Source: Psychrobacter sp. JCM 18902 (lineage in GTDB: Bacteria > Pseudomonadota > Gammaproteobacteria > Pseudomonadales > Moraxellaceae). Taken from it: a stretch of 64,000 bases of DNA. The position numbers and the translations under genes were made by a program. Where the stretch lies: assembly GCF_904846615.1 (NCBI RefSeq), contig NZ_CAJHBK010000001.1, forward strand, positions 434,001-498,000, in the 5' to 3' direction. The notes beneath the pieces are model-generated. The model ran no database searches and was not told where the DNA came from. It was given only the letters and a program-made list of their open reading frames with translations. Within the stretch, counting starts at the first letter, position 1. Each line of letters begins with the position of its first letter. Shown here piece by piece: positions 49,074-58,593 of this stretch.

Positions 49074-49871
49074 ATGAAATTACAGATTTTAAGTGACTTA
49101 CATATTGACAGTTATGCGCGTCAGTCACATCCGCTAGGGCATATTCCCAAAACTGATGCAGACGTGGTATTAGTCGCGGGCGATACTGCCAACAGCGATA
49201 GTGGTATGCCATGGCTACAAGAGCAGGCAGCACGTTTGCAAGTGCCTGTGATTACGATAGCTGGTAATCATGAATACTTTAATGAAGATGTGCTACATTT
49301 TGATAAAAAGCTGGCGACTTGGGATAATTATAATGCCCAGTCGCAGCAAGGCGTCCGTTTTCTACAGTGTCAACATATTGATATTGGTGACATACGTATC
49401 CTAGGGTGTACTTTATGGACAGATTACCAATATCAGGCCAATGAAGATACTATAGCTGCTGCTATGCGCTTTATGCGTGACTATAAACAAATCTATGCTG
49501 GAGGAGAGCTTTTTTCACCTGAAGTATCGATGCAAATCCATGCTAAGCAGCGTCAATGGTTAAAGCAAGCATTGATCACCGCCAAAACACTTGGCAAAAA
49601 AACTGTTGTAATGAGTCATCATAGTATTAGCCCATTATCGGTGTCTGAGAAGTATGCGAATCTACCAAGTAACGCAGCTTTTGTCAGTGATTTGTCTGGC
49701 TGGATGCATGAAGATTGGGCGCCAATACTATGGGTACATGGACATACACACGAAGCATTTGACTACCGTATTGGTAATACACGAGTCATTGTCAATCCAC
49801 GTGCGTATCCAAATGAAGTGAGCAGCACTGCATTAGTGTTCGCGTGGGACAAAGTCATTGATATCGGCTAA
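49074..49871 (+). CDS. Calcineurin-like metallophosphoesterase
   Basis: A two-metal phosphoesterase of unknown substrate. The 265-residue sequence has all metal motifs in order: DLHIDS (about residues 8-13), AGDTAN (about 36-41), GNHEYF (about 68-73), SHHSISPLS (about 184-192) and the closing GHTHEAFD (about 222-229). The start is placed at ATG 49074 because the fold begins at once (MKLQILSDLHI); ATG 49059 would add five residues. It is close to proteins annotated as YkuE/Ser-Thr phosphatase-like, but no specific identity can be claimed. It appears monocistronic. Confidence 0.85.
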   Translation: MKLQILSDLHIDSYARQSHPLGHIPKTDADVVLVAGDTANSDSGMPWLQEQAARLQVPVITIAGNHEYFNEDVLHFDKKLATWDNYNAQSQQGVRFLQCQHIDIGDIRILGCTLWTDYQYQANEDTIAAAMRFMRDYKQIYAGGELFSPEVSMQIHAKQRQWLKQALITAKTLGKKTVVMSHHSISPLSVSEKYANLPSNAAFVSDLSGWMHEDWAPILWVHGHTHEAFDYRIGNTRVIVNPRAYPNEVSSTALVFAWDKVIDIG

Positions 49872-49918
49872 GTAATTTTAATCATTTAAAAGCAGATATC
49901 TTTTTAGTTATTTGTCAC

Positions 49919-49968
49919 CTTGATCTGTCTTTTTAAAATAGCGCTTGATCTGTCTTTTTAAAATAGCA
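49919..49968 (+). repeat. Tandem duplication of a 25-base unit
   Basis: The unit running from 49919 to 49943 is repeated at 49944-49968 with one difference at the last base. It is intergenic, after the metallophosphoesterase gene, and looks like a recent slippage duplication. Confidence 0.85.
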
Positions 49969-50079
49969 AATATAAAATAACGCTTATTTTAAAGTCTAAC
50001 CGCCTAGACTCGTAAGCAATATTACAATCGAACTGATATTTTGTTCATTCATATCAAAAAATCTGCTACGCTTGCTACC

Positions 50080-50916
50080 ATGAGCAAATATCTCAATAAC
50101 AATCCCTCAAAACTGTTGGCTGAAAAGCTTGCGGGTCATACTCCAAGTGCACCAGCGCCTTCGCACCTGCCTGATAGTATGATTTCCTCAGTCAGCTTAT
50201 TGCCTGAAGATAAACGGCTGATTTTATTTACCAGACACTCCTTACGTGAACGCTCTGATGGCAATGGTTTTGCCAGTTATCAATTACCACTAACACCTAA
50301 AGGTCGAGTACTAGCGAAGTCGTGGGGGCGTTGGTTAGCAGGGCATTTACCGTACTCGCTCGATGTAGACAGTATCTCAAGTCCGATTGGACGCTGTATT
50401 GACACGGCGCAGCTGATGCAAGCAGGTGCGGGACTACAACGTGATATTACGCATCAGTCATTGTTGGTCGAGCCTGGTAGCTTAGTGACTGAGCCTGAAA
50501 TAGCAAATCCAGTATTTAAAGAAATTGGCGTGCTCAACTTTATCAATCGATTTTTGCAAGGCAATCTTGAAGGTACCAAAAACGCTTACCAAGGCGGTCT
50601 CGATATTTTATCGCTGTTTTATCAACATCAGCCGCAGCAAGGGCATCTCATGCTTGCTGTTAGTCATGATACTTTATTGTCTGCTTTTTTAGCAGTGATG
50701 TTTGATGTGGTCGAGATTGATTGGAATGATTGGCCAAAGATGATGGAAGGCGTGTTTTTGTGGTTTGATGATAAGCCGTTTGAACAAGCCAGTGCACACT
50801 TCGTTTGGCGCGGTGAAGTGTATGTGCGCCCGATTCATACTTTATTAGAAGACTACCGTGCTGCTGGCTTTCATCCTAATACATTGCTCTTACCACCAGA
50901 AGTAAAATGGATCTAA
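50080..50916 (+). CDS. Histidine phosphatase superfamily protein
   Basis: A branch-1 histidine phosphatase (phosphoglycerate mutase/SixA-like fold) of unknown substrate. About 278 residues from ATG 50080; TTG 50041 would add 13. The catalytic motif is LFTRHSLRER (about residues 49-58), with RHS in place of the usual RHG or RHA. A later Arg in SSPIGRCIDTAQLM and the second catalytic His in LAVSHDTLLSAF (about 196-207) complete the site, so activity is plausible. The hydrophobic C-terminal half contains a Trp-rich stretch (IDWNDWPKMMEGVFLWF). It stands alone, converging on rpsT. Confidence 0.78.
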   Translation: MSKYLNNNPSKLLAEKLAGHTPSAPAPSHLPDSMISSVSLLPEDKRLILFTRHSLRERSDGNGFASYQLPLTPKGRVLAKSWGRWLAGHLPYSLDVDSISSPIGRCIDTAQLMQAGAGLQRDITHQSLLVEPGSLVTEPEIANPVFKEIGVLNFINRFLQGNLEGTKNAYQGGLDILSLFYQHQPQQGHLMLAVSHDTLLSAFLAVMFDVVEIDWNDWPKMMEGVFLWFDDKPFEQASAHFVWRGEVYVRPIHTLLEDYRAAGFHPNTLLLPPEVKWI

Positions 50917-50976
50917 ATACTATTTAATCTAGATACTATTTAATAGATTACTACTCACTTTTCAAGCAGACATAAA

Positions 50977-51015
50977 AAAACCTTGCCCCAGTATTAGAAC
51001 CAGTAACAAGGTTTT
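50977..51015 (-). terminator. Intrinsic terminator after rpsT
   Basis: AAAACCTTG pairs with CAAGGTTTT (50977-50985 and 51007-51015) around a 21-base loop; on the minus strand it is followed by a T-run. It lies about 46 bases after the rpsT stop. Confidence 0.75.
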
Positions 51016-51061
51016 AGTCATCACGCTATAAAGGCGAGATATGGTCTAAACGTTAACAATC

Positions 51062-51328
51062 TTAAGCTTGTAGGCCTTTGATGGTTTTGTTCAGGCGGCT
51101 CTTACGACGAGCAGCTTTATTCTTATGAATAATACCTTTGTCAGCCATACGATCAAGAACTGGTACCGCTTTTTTGTAAGCTTCGGTAGCCGCGTCATAA
51201 TCTTTAGCTGCGATAGCCGCATCAACACGTTTTAAGTAAGTACGAACCATAGAGCGTTGTGACGCAGAGTTCTGACGACGTTTGGTGTTTTGACGGGCGC
51301 GTTTACGAGCTTGTGCAGTATTAGCCAC
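51062..51328 (-). CDS. rpsT: 30S ribosomal protein S20
   Basis: A primary 16S rRNA-binding protein of the small subunit. The 88-residue, very basic product has the S20 pattern: [20 protein letters not shown] at the start and [20 protein letters not shown] near the end (about residues 61-80). The start codon is GTG, with an ideal AAGGAG site upstream; non-ATG starts are known for S20 and help its autoregulation. It is a single gene on the minus strand. Confidence 0.97.
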   Translation of the reverse strand: MANTAQARKRARQNTKRRQNSASQRSMVRTYLKRVDAAIAAKDYDAATEAYKKAVPVLDRMADKGIIHKNKAARRKSRLNKTIKGLQA

Positions 51329-52058
51329 GCGAATCTCCTTGATAAAGACAGATAAAAATATGAATGTGGATTACAATAAAAAAGGGTTTAACCATCATCG
51401 GTAACGAGCAGCCGTCTCGCCAAACATGATGTCGATGTCTAATATTAAAGTACCTATCTGTTATTAAAGGCACCTAAATTAGCAATAGAGCATCGCAAGC
51501 GCCAAAACTGTTTGGAATAATTAAACAGCGTTAACGTGTAAAGCCGGTTATCTTAGCAAATTATCGCCCTTAGAACAATATATTTGATGATTAATGCTTA
51601 AAGAAGTTGTGTGATCATATATACGACAGTTTTTTGTGTCTCTGCTCAACTATTTCTTGAAATACTTATCAATATTGTTGCACTAAAAACCGCTTATGAG
51701 TGAATAAATCGCTTAGCCGATAAAATCTCTTACAATAAATTCTATAGAATACCCTCAGCTATGCGTTAATTTAGGTATGATACTAGGGCATGTCCTCAAT
51801 TCAATCGATGGACATCTAAATGGGCTAAATCTTGCCAAACAATGTTAAAAAAATGTCAAATAGCTGGTTAATATCCCGATACTGTTTACTATTTCGATAG
51901 TATCTGCGCTATTTTCCTCATTTGACTATGATTTATCTCATTGTTATCACCATTTTAAAAATGATGATACGCTCTAAGATGAAAAGCTTTGGTGATAGGC
52001 TTTAAAATCAGATTTTTCATTATCATCTATTTTCCAACACACTATAAATGGATAGGCT
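51329..52058. other. Divergent intergenic region rpsT / NAD(P)-binding protein
   Basis: 730 bases: the rpsT promoter region on the left (AT-rich), then the second MITE-like copy (51786-51974), then the short leader of the plus-strand gene. No gene is seen. Confidence 0.5.
51786..51974. mobile_element. MITE-like repeat, copy 2 (diverged)
   Basis: A 189-base element whose left end matches copy 1 over about 28 bases (GGGCATGTCCTCAATTCAAT and beyond), with shared internal segments such as CTAAATCTT-CCAAAC and GCGCTATTTTCCT. The right end is diverged from the inverted repeat. TA dinucleotides flank it. No coding capacity. Confidence 0.7.
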
Positions 52059-52760
52059 ATGCAGCGAAAAGCAATTGTAATTGGCGCGACAGGATTGGTC
52101 GGACAGCATCTTGTCAAACAGCTTAGTGAGCTTTATGACACGTTAATTGTGATTGCAAGGCGTCCGCCACGCTATATCAATACCAGCATGCGTTTTTATC
52201 AGGTTAATGATTTTGATAATTTGGCTGAAATATTTGCCAGCGTTGGTGTTGATCGAAAGACGGACGCTTTTAGCTGTCTTGGTACGACTAAGAAGCAGGC
52301 TGGTAGCGATGAGGCCTTTCGAAAGGTTGATCATGATTATAATGTCAATTTTGCCAAACTGTGCCAAGAAAAAGGTGTTGAAAATTTCTTTTTGTTATCA
52401 TCCATGAATGCTGATATTCATAGTCGGTTTTTATACAATCGCGTAAAAGCTGAAACTGAGCAGTCTATTATGGCGCTAGGTTTTACGCAGCTAGTTATTT
52501 TCCGTCCGTCCTTGTTACTTGGCAAGCATAAAGGTCGTCCGCTCGAAAGTATTGGTCAAAAAGCCTTTCAGCTGATATCGCCCTTGGTCTCAGAATCATT
52601 GTCACTGCATCCCATTTCCGCCAAACGCGTTGCCATTGCCATGGCGATGAGTGCGCATGATGTTTATCAGCGTAATAAATACCGTACTGAACCTGCTATC
52701 CAAACCACTGATATCATCGAAAATAAGCAAATGCTAGCGATGACTAAAGTTAAAAAATAG
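52059..52760 (+). CDS. NAD(P)-binding short-chain-like oxidoreductase (atypical SDR)
   Basis: A Rossmann-fold protein of the NAD-dependent epimerase/dehydratase or TIP30-like atypical SDR group. The 233 residues begin with the nucleotide-binding motif VIGATGLVGQHLVKQL (about 7-22). The strand LLSSMNADIHSRFLYNRVKAETEQ contains the SDR-like Ser and a YNRVK in place of YxxxK. The substrate is unknown and reported relatives are often simply annotated NAD(P)H-binding. It appears to be transcribed alone; rraA starts 94 bases later with its own ribosome site. Confidence 0.75.
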   Translation: MQRKAIVIGATGLVGQHLVKQLSELYDTLIVIARRPPRYINTSMRFYQVNDFDNLAEIFASVGVDRKTDAFSCLGTTKKQAGSDEAFRKVDHDYNVNFAKLCQEKGVENFFLLSSMNADIHSRFLYNRVKAETEQSIMALGFTQLVIFRPSLLLGKHKGRPLESIGQKAFQLISPLVSESLSLHPISAKRVAIAMAMSAHDVYQRNKYRTEPAIQTTDIIENKQMLAMTKVKK

Positions 52761-52854
52761 CCTAAGTATTAAGTTAAGGGAACGATTAAAATTAAGCGCC
52801 AGTCACAAATAATCAGTCATGAATAACCAATCATATATAACAAGGAGCGTCACT

Positions 52855-53397
52855 ATGTCAGACATGCCAGAATCAATAACAATGGATAAAGAGAACTTTG
52901 TGACCTGTGATTTATTGGATGCCAACCCTGAGTCGCAGGTGTGTTTGCCTAATATCGAAGGTAAGTCTTTTCATAGCTTTGGCGGCAAAAAGAAATTCTG
53001 CGGTGAAATTGTGACGGTGAAATGCTTCGAAGACAATAGTCGCGTCAAATCATTGCTAAATAGCGATGGTAAAGACAAAGATGGTAACGGTAAGGTATTG
53101 GTCGTTGACGGTGGTGGTTCGATGCGTTGTGCGCTGTTAGGCGATATGATTGCGCAGTCAGCGATTGATAATGGCTGGGCGGGGGTTATCGTGTACGGCT
53201 GCGTCCGTGACGTTGATGATATGGCAGCAATGGACATCGGTGTTATGGCGCTTGGTTGCATTCCGCGTAAATCGAATCGCCGCGATGAAGGTCAAACCGA
53301 TATTGAAATAAGCTTTGGTGATTTAACATTAAATTCTGGTATGTTTGTCTACGCAGACAATAACGGTATTATCGCTAGCGACAAGCCATTAATTTAA
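52855..53397 (+). CDS. rraA: Regulator of RNase E activity A (RraA-like)
   Basis: RraA binds RNase E and limits its action on RNA; related proteins are HMG/CHA aldolases. The start at ATG 52855 has an AAGGAG site seven bases upstream, giving 180 residues; the longer frame from 52819 lacks one. Key features: GGKKKFCGEIVTVKCFEDNS (about residues 43-62), VLVVDGGGSMRCALLGDMIA (about 82-101), the Arg in GCVRDVDDMAAMDIG (metal/aldolase site) and the RNase E-regulator-like end GDLTLNSGMFVYADNNGII. The Lys-rich loop with internal DGKDKDGNGK is slightly longer than typical. Aldolase activity cannot be excluded. Confidence 0.9.
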   Translation: MSDMPESITMDKENFVTCDLLDANPESQVCLPNIEGKSFHSFGGKKKFCGEIVTVKCFEDNSRVKSLLNSDGKDKDGNGKVLVVDGGGSMRCALLGDMIAQSAIDNGWAGVIVYGCVRDVDDMAAMDIGVMALGCIPRKSNRRDEGQTDIEISFGDLTLNSGMFVYADNNGIIASDKPLI

Positions 53398-53439
53398 AAA
53401 TGGCTTATAATTTAAAAGCAGCTTAATGCATATAACTCA

Positions 53440-53469
53440 AAAACCTCAGCTTAGCCGTTGAGGTTTTTA
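53440..53469 (+). terminator. Intrinsic terminator after rraA
   Basis: AAAACCTCA with TGAGGTTTT (53440-53448 and 53459-53467), a 10-base loop and a T-run. Confidence 0.88.
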
Positions 53470-53573
53470 TATTTAATCATCCTGTCTTTATATACGAATA
53501 TAATCTTTATCAACTATTTGTCTATTGGTTTTTTAATAAAAATGCTAAGTGACAAACCGTTACGGCATAAATT

Positions 53574-53601
53574 TTGGTAATTGCTGAAATATTCGTATAA
53601 T
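53574..53601 (+). promoter_or_regulatory. Sigma-70-like promoter for mfd
   Basis: TTGGTA (53574-53579) and TATAAT (53596-53601) are separated by 16 bases and lie 34 bases upstream of the chosen mfd ATG. Confidence 0.5.
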
Positions 53602-53635
53602 AGCTCTCTGACTCTTAACATTGATCCTACTCTTT

Positions 53636-56600
53636 ATGCCTATCACTGCTTTGACTGACGCGTTTGAACCAATTAACCAGCAGTTGTTTCCTATCCAGAA
53701 TGCCGAGCGGCGTTGGCTGGCACCTGTGCATGGCGCAGTCAGCAGTTTGTGGCTAGCAAGTCTGGTGCAAACACCGCTATGGAATGTTGCCGACCGATTA
53801 AAAGTTGTGGTGACGCGTGACCAAAACCAGCTCAATCAGATAGAGACGGAATTGGCATTTTGCGGCGTCGATGCTTATGTGTTCCCCGATTGGGAGACGT
53901 TGACCTATGATGAGCTGTCACCGCATCAAGACATTGTTAGTGAGCGTATCAATCTATTAACAGATATGCCAACGACAGGCGTACTATTGATATCTGTACA
54001 AGCATTAATGCATCGCGTAGCACCGCCAAGCTGGCTGATTGGGCAGCATTTTGATTTGAGCGTTGGTGATCGATTTGATATCAATACCCAGCGCGGATTG
54101 CTGGCAAAGGCAGGTTACCGCGCCGTTGAGAATGTGTTTGAGCCGGGTGAATTCGCGGTACGTGGCAGTATCATTGATATCTTTGCCATGGGTCAGCCGT
54201 TTCCACTACGTTTAGATTTGTTTGATGATGAGATTGAGACCATTCGTTTTTTTAATCCGCAAACCCAGCGGACATTGACCGTTGATGACCTCAAAACAAT
54301 GATGAGCGGCAACGATAGTAGTATGGGCAAAGAGTCACTATCACTGCTACACAAGTTGCCAGATATCTCAAAGCCCATTCAACAATTTCAAATACTACCA
54401 GCAAAAGAGTTCCCGCTTGATGAAGGGCGTGAGATGTTTCGTACCAACTTCGCCACGATGTTCCCTAATGCGAGCAGCCGTAAGTTTGAGCTACATAAAG
54501 ACGTCATGGCAGGTATCGCTAGTAGCGGACTTGAATATTATCAGCCGCTATTTTTTGATTTAAAAGCGTGGACAGCAGAGAGTAGCTTGTTTGCTTACTT
54601 ACCAAGCGATGCGCTGTTTATCACTGATGAATTGATTAATGAAAAACAGGTAGATTACTGGTCACAAATTCAGCGCCGTTATGAAGAGCGTCGTCATGAT
54701 ATCGATAAGCCTATTGTCGCGCCTGAGTTGCTGTATTTATTGTCAAATACCTTAAACGCGCATCTTAATCGTTATCCACGGGTGATTCTCAGTGCGCGCA
54801 ATGAGCTGGCTAGCATGACGGATGTCGCTGCGATTGACAGCGATGACTCATTGTTAGAAGATAGTTCATTGTTACAAGTTGAACACCAATCAGATTTACA
54901 GCCACAATTGCCGCTGACGGCAAATAAGCAGCAAGGCTTGGTGACGCTCAGTGCGCAAGAGCCGCCACAATTGACCGTTAATCACCAAAAGGCTGAGCCT
55001 CTTACCCAGCTATTAGAGTTTTTAGAGCTGCAAGCACAAACAGCGACGCCAGTATTGATCGTTGCTGAAACAGCGGGTCGTCGTGAGATTCTTATTGAGC
55101 TGCTCAAAGGCAAGATTGACATTAAGGCTTATGACAGCTTTGCAGCGTTTCTAGCAGCGGACAAAACCAACAGCGTTAAAGGTAATAAGCTGCCGCAGGT
55201 TGGTTTAACCGTTGCGCCCATTGAGCGTGGGGTATATGTTCCTGAGCGTTTAGTGCTGATTAGTGAGACGCAATTATTTGGTCGGCAAGTGCTGCAAACA
55301 CGCCGTCGTCGTCAAAGCGGGGTGTCTGAAGAGTTTTTGGTTAAAAGTGTTACTGAAATAACCGAAGGCAGCCCAGTGGTTCATATCGAGCATGGTATTG
55401 GGCGTTATAATGGTCTAATTACGTTAGATGTGGGCGACGGTGAGCAAGAGTTTATTCACTTAAAATATGCCGATGATGCCAGTATTTATGTGCCCGTTGC
55501 TAATTTGCAAATGATTAACCGTTATAGTGGCGGTGACCCAGCACTTGCGCCATTGCACAAAATCGGTAGCGGTAAATGGGATAAGGCTAAGCAAAAAGCG
55601 CTCGAGCAAATCCATGACGTAGCGGCCGAACTGCTTAATATGCAAGCGCGTCGTGAAGCCAAAGTCGGTATTCATTTTAAAATAGATCCATCACAGTATG
55701 AGCTCTTTGCCAGTCAATTTGCTTTTGAAGAAACGCCGGATCAAGCCAATGCTATCCATGCGGTGATGGAAGACATGCGACAAAACCAACCAATGGATCG
55801 GCTCATCTGCGGTGATGTTGGCTTTGGTAAAACAGAAGTGGCTATGCGGGCAGCATTCATTGCCGTCAGCGCAGGTTATCAGGTGGCGGTGCTAGTGCCG
55901 ACGACCTTGCTGGCCGGTCAGCATGAAGACAATTTCCGCGACCGTTTTGCCGATTGGCCAGTGCGTATCGAGACGCTATCACGCTTTGGCGGCAAAAAGC
56001 ATCAAGAAACGGTATTGACAGATTTAGCAGCAGGTAAAGTCGATATTGTCATCGGCACCCATAAACTGTTACAACCTGATGTGAAGTTTTCTAATCTAGG
56101 TTTGATGATTGTCGATGAAGAACATCGCTTTGGTGTGCGCCATAAAGAGCGTATCAAGGCGATTCAGACTGATGTGGATAGTATGTCGATGACAGCAACC
56201 CCCATCCCTAGAACGCTCAATATGGCGCTCTCAGGTATGCGTGACATGTCAATTATCGCGACACCGCCCGCACGTCGTTTGGCGATTAAAACCTTTGTTA
56301 TGCAAAAAACGGATGCTTTAATGAAAGAGGCTATCTTGCGTGAGCTATTGCGCGGTGGGCAGGTTTATTTATTACATAATGATGTGGCGAGCATTGAGCG
56401 TATGGCAGAAACCATACGTGAATTGGTGCCTGAGGCGCGAGTAGGGGTCGCTCACGGGCAAATGCAAGAGCGCCAACTTGAGCAAGTGATGCAGCAGTTT
56501 TATCATAAAAAATTCAACGTGCTGATATGCTCGACCATTATTGAAACGGGTATTGATGTGCCGAATGCCAATACTATTATCATTGAGCGCGCTGACAAGT

Positions 56601-57391
56601 TTGGTTTGGCGCAGCTGCATCAGTTACGTGGTCGTGTCGGTCGTAGTCATCATCAAGCGTACTGTTATCTACTTGTGCCTTCTCTCAAAGGTCTAAAAGG
56701 CGATGCTAAACGCCGGTTGCATGCGATTGAACGCGCCAATACGCTGGGTGCAGGTTTTATGCTGGCTAGCGAAGACTTAGAAATTCGCGGTGCTGGCGAA
56801 ATACTTGGTAAGCAGCAAAGTGGTAATATGCAGGCGATTGGTTTTAGTTTATATATGGACATGCTGGAGCGAGCAACTAAGGCGATTAAAGCGGGTAAAG
56901 AGCCTGATTTAAGCACACCATTGTCGCTGACTAGTGAGATTAATCTGCATAGCTCAGCATTGATACCAGAAGACTATCTCCATGATGTCCATCAGCGTTT
57001 GTTATTTTATAAGCGCATCAGTAACGCCGATGATAAAGAGGCATTGATTGATATTCGTACCGAAATGATTGACCGTTTTGGTACATTACCAGAGCAAACT
57101 AAGCAGTTGTTCGCCATCCACGGACTGCGTATACAAGCTGAGCCGCTCAAGATTAATAAGATTGATGCCAATAGTAATAGCATGACATTAGAGTTTGCGC
57201 CCGATACCCCAGTTGATGCCTTAGCAATTATTAAGTTGATTCAATCAAATGGCCAGCGTTATCGTATGAACGGTGCTTCTGGTATTCGTTATCAAGATGC
57301 TGATAAACTTGCAACGCCGCAACAGCGCGTCACCGCGATACAAGAGTTATTACGCTATTTTAGCGAGCATATGGTGGCAGAGTCAGCGTAG
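53636..57391 (+). CDS. mfd: Transcription-repair coupling factor Mfd
   Basis: Removes RNA polymerase stalled at DNA lesions and recruits UvrA. The 1251-residue protein starts at ATG 53636 (TTG 53621 would add five). Layout: UvrB-homology region (about 1-300), a less conserved middle with a Ser/Asp/Gln-rich stretch near 400-440, and the RNAP-interaction domain starting near GSPVVHIEHGIGRYNGL (about 578-594). The RecG-like motor follows with Walker A CGDVGFGKTEVAMRAAF (about 723-739), DEEHRFG, TATPIPRTLNMAL, and the helicase motif LHQLRGRVGRSHHQAYCYLL. The C-terminal D7 domain (about 1090-1251) ends it. It is about 100 residues longer than E. coli Mfd, owing mainly to the middle. Confidence 0.97.
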   Translation: MPITALTDAFEPINQQLFPIQNAERRWLAPVHGAVSSLWLASLVQTPLWNVADRLKVVVTRDQNQLNQIETELAFCGVDAYVFPDWETLTYDELSPHQDIVSERINLLTDMPTTGVLLISVQALMHRVAPPSWLIGQHFDLSVGDRFDINTQRGLLAKAGYRAVENVFEPGEFAVRGSIIDIFAMGQPFPLRLDLFDDEIETIRFFNPQTQRTLTVDDLKTMMSGNDSSMGKESLSLLHKLPDISKPIQQFQILPAKEFPLDEGREMFRTNFATMFPNASSRKFELHKDVMAGIASSGLEYYQPLFFDLKAWTAESSLFAYLPSDALFITDELINEKQVDYWSQIQRRYEERRHDIDKPIVAPELLYLLSNTLNAHLNRYPRVILSARNELASMTDVAAIDSDDSLLEDSSLLQVEHQSDLQPQLPLTANKQQGLVTLSAQEPPQLTVNHQKAEPLTQLLEFLELQAQTATPVLIVAETAGRREILIELLKGKIDIKAYDSFAAFLAADKTNSVKGNKLPQVGLTVAPIERGVYVPERLVLISETQLFGRQVLQTRRRRQSGVSEEFLVKSVTEITEGSPVVHIEHGIGRYNGLITLDVGDGEQEFIHLKYADDASIYVPVANLQMINRYSGGDPALAPLHKIGSGKWDKAKQKALEQIHDVAAELLNMQARREAKVGIHFKIDPSQYELFASQFAFEETPDQANAIHAVMEDMRQNQPMDRLICGDVGFGKTEVAMRAAFIAVSAGYQVAVLVPTTLLAGQHEDNFRDRFADWPVRIETLSRFGGKKHQETVLTDLAAGKVDIVIGTHKLLQPDVKFSNLGLMIVDEEHRFGVRHKERIKAIQTDVDSMSMTATPIPRTLNMALSGMRDMSIIATPPARRLAIKTFVMQKTDALMKEAILRELLRGGQVYLLHNDVASIERMAETIRELVPEARVGVAHGQMQERQLEQVMQQFYHKKFNVLICSTIIETGIDVPNANTIIIERADKFGLAQLHQLRGRVGRSHHQAYCYLLVPSLKGLKGDAKRRLHAIERANTLGAGFMLASEDLEIRGAGEILGKQQSGNMQAIGFSLYMDMLERATKAIKAGKEPDLSTPLSLTSEINLHSSALIPEDYLHDVHQRLLFYKRISNADDKEALIDIRTEMIDRFGTLPEQTKQLFAIHGLRIQAEPLKINKIDANSNSMTLEFAPDTPVDALAIIKLIQSNGQRYRMNGASGIRYQDADKLATPQQRVTAIQELLRYFSEHMVAESA

Positions 57392-57640
57392 TTGTTTTGG
57401 TATTTCGGCATTTTGAGAGCTTGGCAATGATTTTCGGTAGATTCAATCAGCTCAATAAGTCAGCTAGCCAGTGCTCAAGTAGGACGTCAAGACAATGAGT
57501 CATAGCGCTATTTTATCGGTCGGATAACTGATAAAATAGCGACATCCTATATTTAGCCTATTGTTTTTTAGTAAATTAAATTTTGCTTTTCTAGATTTAT
57601 ATTCCTTTTATCTGAGTGTCATAACAAGAGAACCGTCATT

Positions 57641-58072
57641 ATGTTCCAACTTCATCATAAACTTGCTGCCGATAGCTTTTTAGTGGGTGACTTCCCATTA
57701 TCGACTTGTCGTTTAATCAATGATTGCCAGTTTCCTTGGTTAATATTAGTGCCGCGCGTATCAGGTATCAAAGAGTTATATGAGTTATCTGAAGCCGATC
57801 AAACACAGTTTTTACGTGAATCGAGCTGGTTGTCGAGTCAGCTAGCCAAGACCTTTCAAGCTGATAAAATGAATGTAGCTGCACTCGGTAATCAAGTACC
57901 GCAACTTCATTTTCATCATATCGTTCGCTATCAAAACGACATGCAATGGCCAAATCCAGTATGGGGCGTCCCTGCTATTCCTTATACTAAAGAAGTGTTG
58001 GCGCAGATGCAGCAGACGTTAATGATGGCGCTACGTGGTCATCATCAAATGCCATTTGACTGGCAAATGTAA
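57641..58072 (+). CDS. HIT-like family protein
   Basis: A 143-residue histidine-triad-superfamily protein. The motif NQVPQLHFHHIVRYQND (about residues 86-102) gives QxHxH, so the first His of the usual HxHxH is Gln, as in a subgroup of bacterial HIT proteins. The early FPWLILVPRVSGIKELYELS segment is typical. Substrates would be nucleotide conjugates, with hydrolysis or transfer on the middle His. The ribosome site is weak. It is a single gene, with a terminator-like hairpin only 250 bases later. Confidence 0.82.
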   Translation: MFQLHHKLAADSFLVGDFPLSTCRLINDCQFPWLILVPRVSGIKELYELSEADQTQFLRESSWLSSQLAKTFQADKMNVAALGNQVPQLHFHHIVRYQNDMQWPNPVWGVPAIPYTKEVLAQMQQTLMMALRGHHQMPFDWQM

Positions 58073-58135
58073 TAAATACCTGAGTAGTAACAGGTCGGTA
58101 AGTTGATTGGCAAATCGATAATGATACTCTATTGG

Positions 58136-58180
58136 CTAGGTATCGATTAACTAGATATCGATTAACTGGGCATCGATTGA
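58136..58180 (+). repeat. Three imperfect 15-base tandem repeats
   Basis: CTAGGTATCGATTAA, CTAGATATCGATTAA and CTGGGCATCGATTGA follow each other without spacers. Each has an ATCGAT core. Confidence 0.75.
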
Positions 58181-58324
58181 CCCATCAAAATAACTGGAAA
58201 ACTGGCTAAACGTTTAAAGTTAAGCCTTATTTTGGTGTCTTAGCCGTTTTATGGTTATGTGCCAACGTTATGCTCAGTTATTACAGCCCCTAATTTTTAT
58301 ATATTAATAGGTTTTAAGTATTTG

Positions 58325-58354
58325 AAATCCAGATAAATATTATCTGGATTTTTT
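58325..58354 (+). terminator. Intrinsic terminator-like hairpin
   Basis: A perfect 12-bp stem (58325-58336 with 58340-58351) with a 3-base loop followed by T. It is about 250 bases after the HIT gene, so it either ends a long 3' UTR or a small RNA of unknown identity. Confidence 0.7.
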
Positions 58355-58593
58355 GTATATGGCTCAAACGATATGTCTTATAATCCCGATTTGGTAGCGT
58401 ATTAAGACAAGATGAGTGATGAGTGGTAGGCTTTTGGCTATCAGTGACATGGGTTTTATAGTATTTAAAAAGTATAATGTAATCATTGATTAATTTTATA
58501 CACAACTTGGCGTAGAGGCAGGTAGTACGCGTGTGCTATCCTCAAGCCTTTTAGTTTTTTACATAGCCTGTTTTACGTGAGCGAATACTTCAT

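Larger units (their letters stand above)
58073..58593. other. Intergenic region HIT protein / nucleotide cyclase
   Basis: 521 bases containing three imperfect 15-base tandem repeats (58136-58180), the terminator at 58325-58354, and then AT-rich sequence before the cyclase gene. No gene recognised. Confidence 0.5.
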
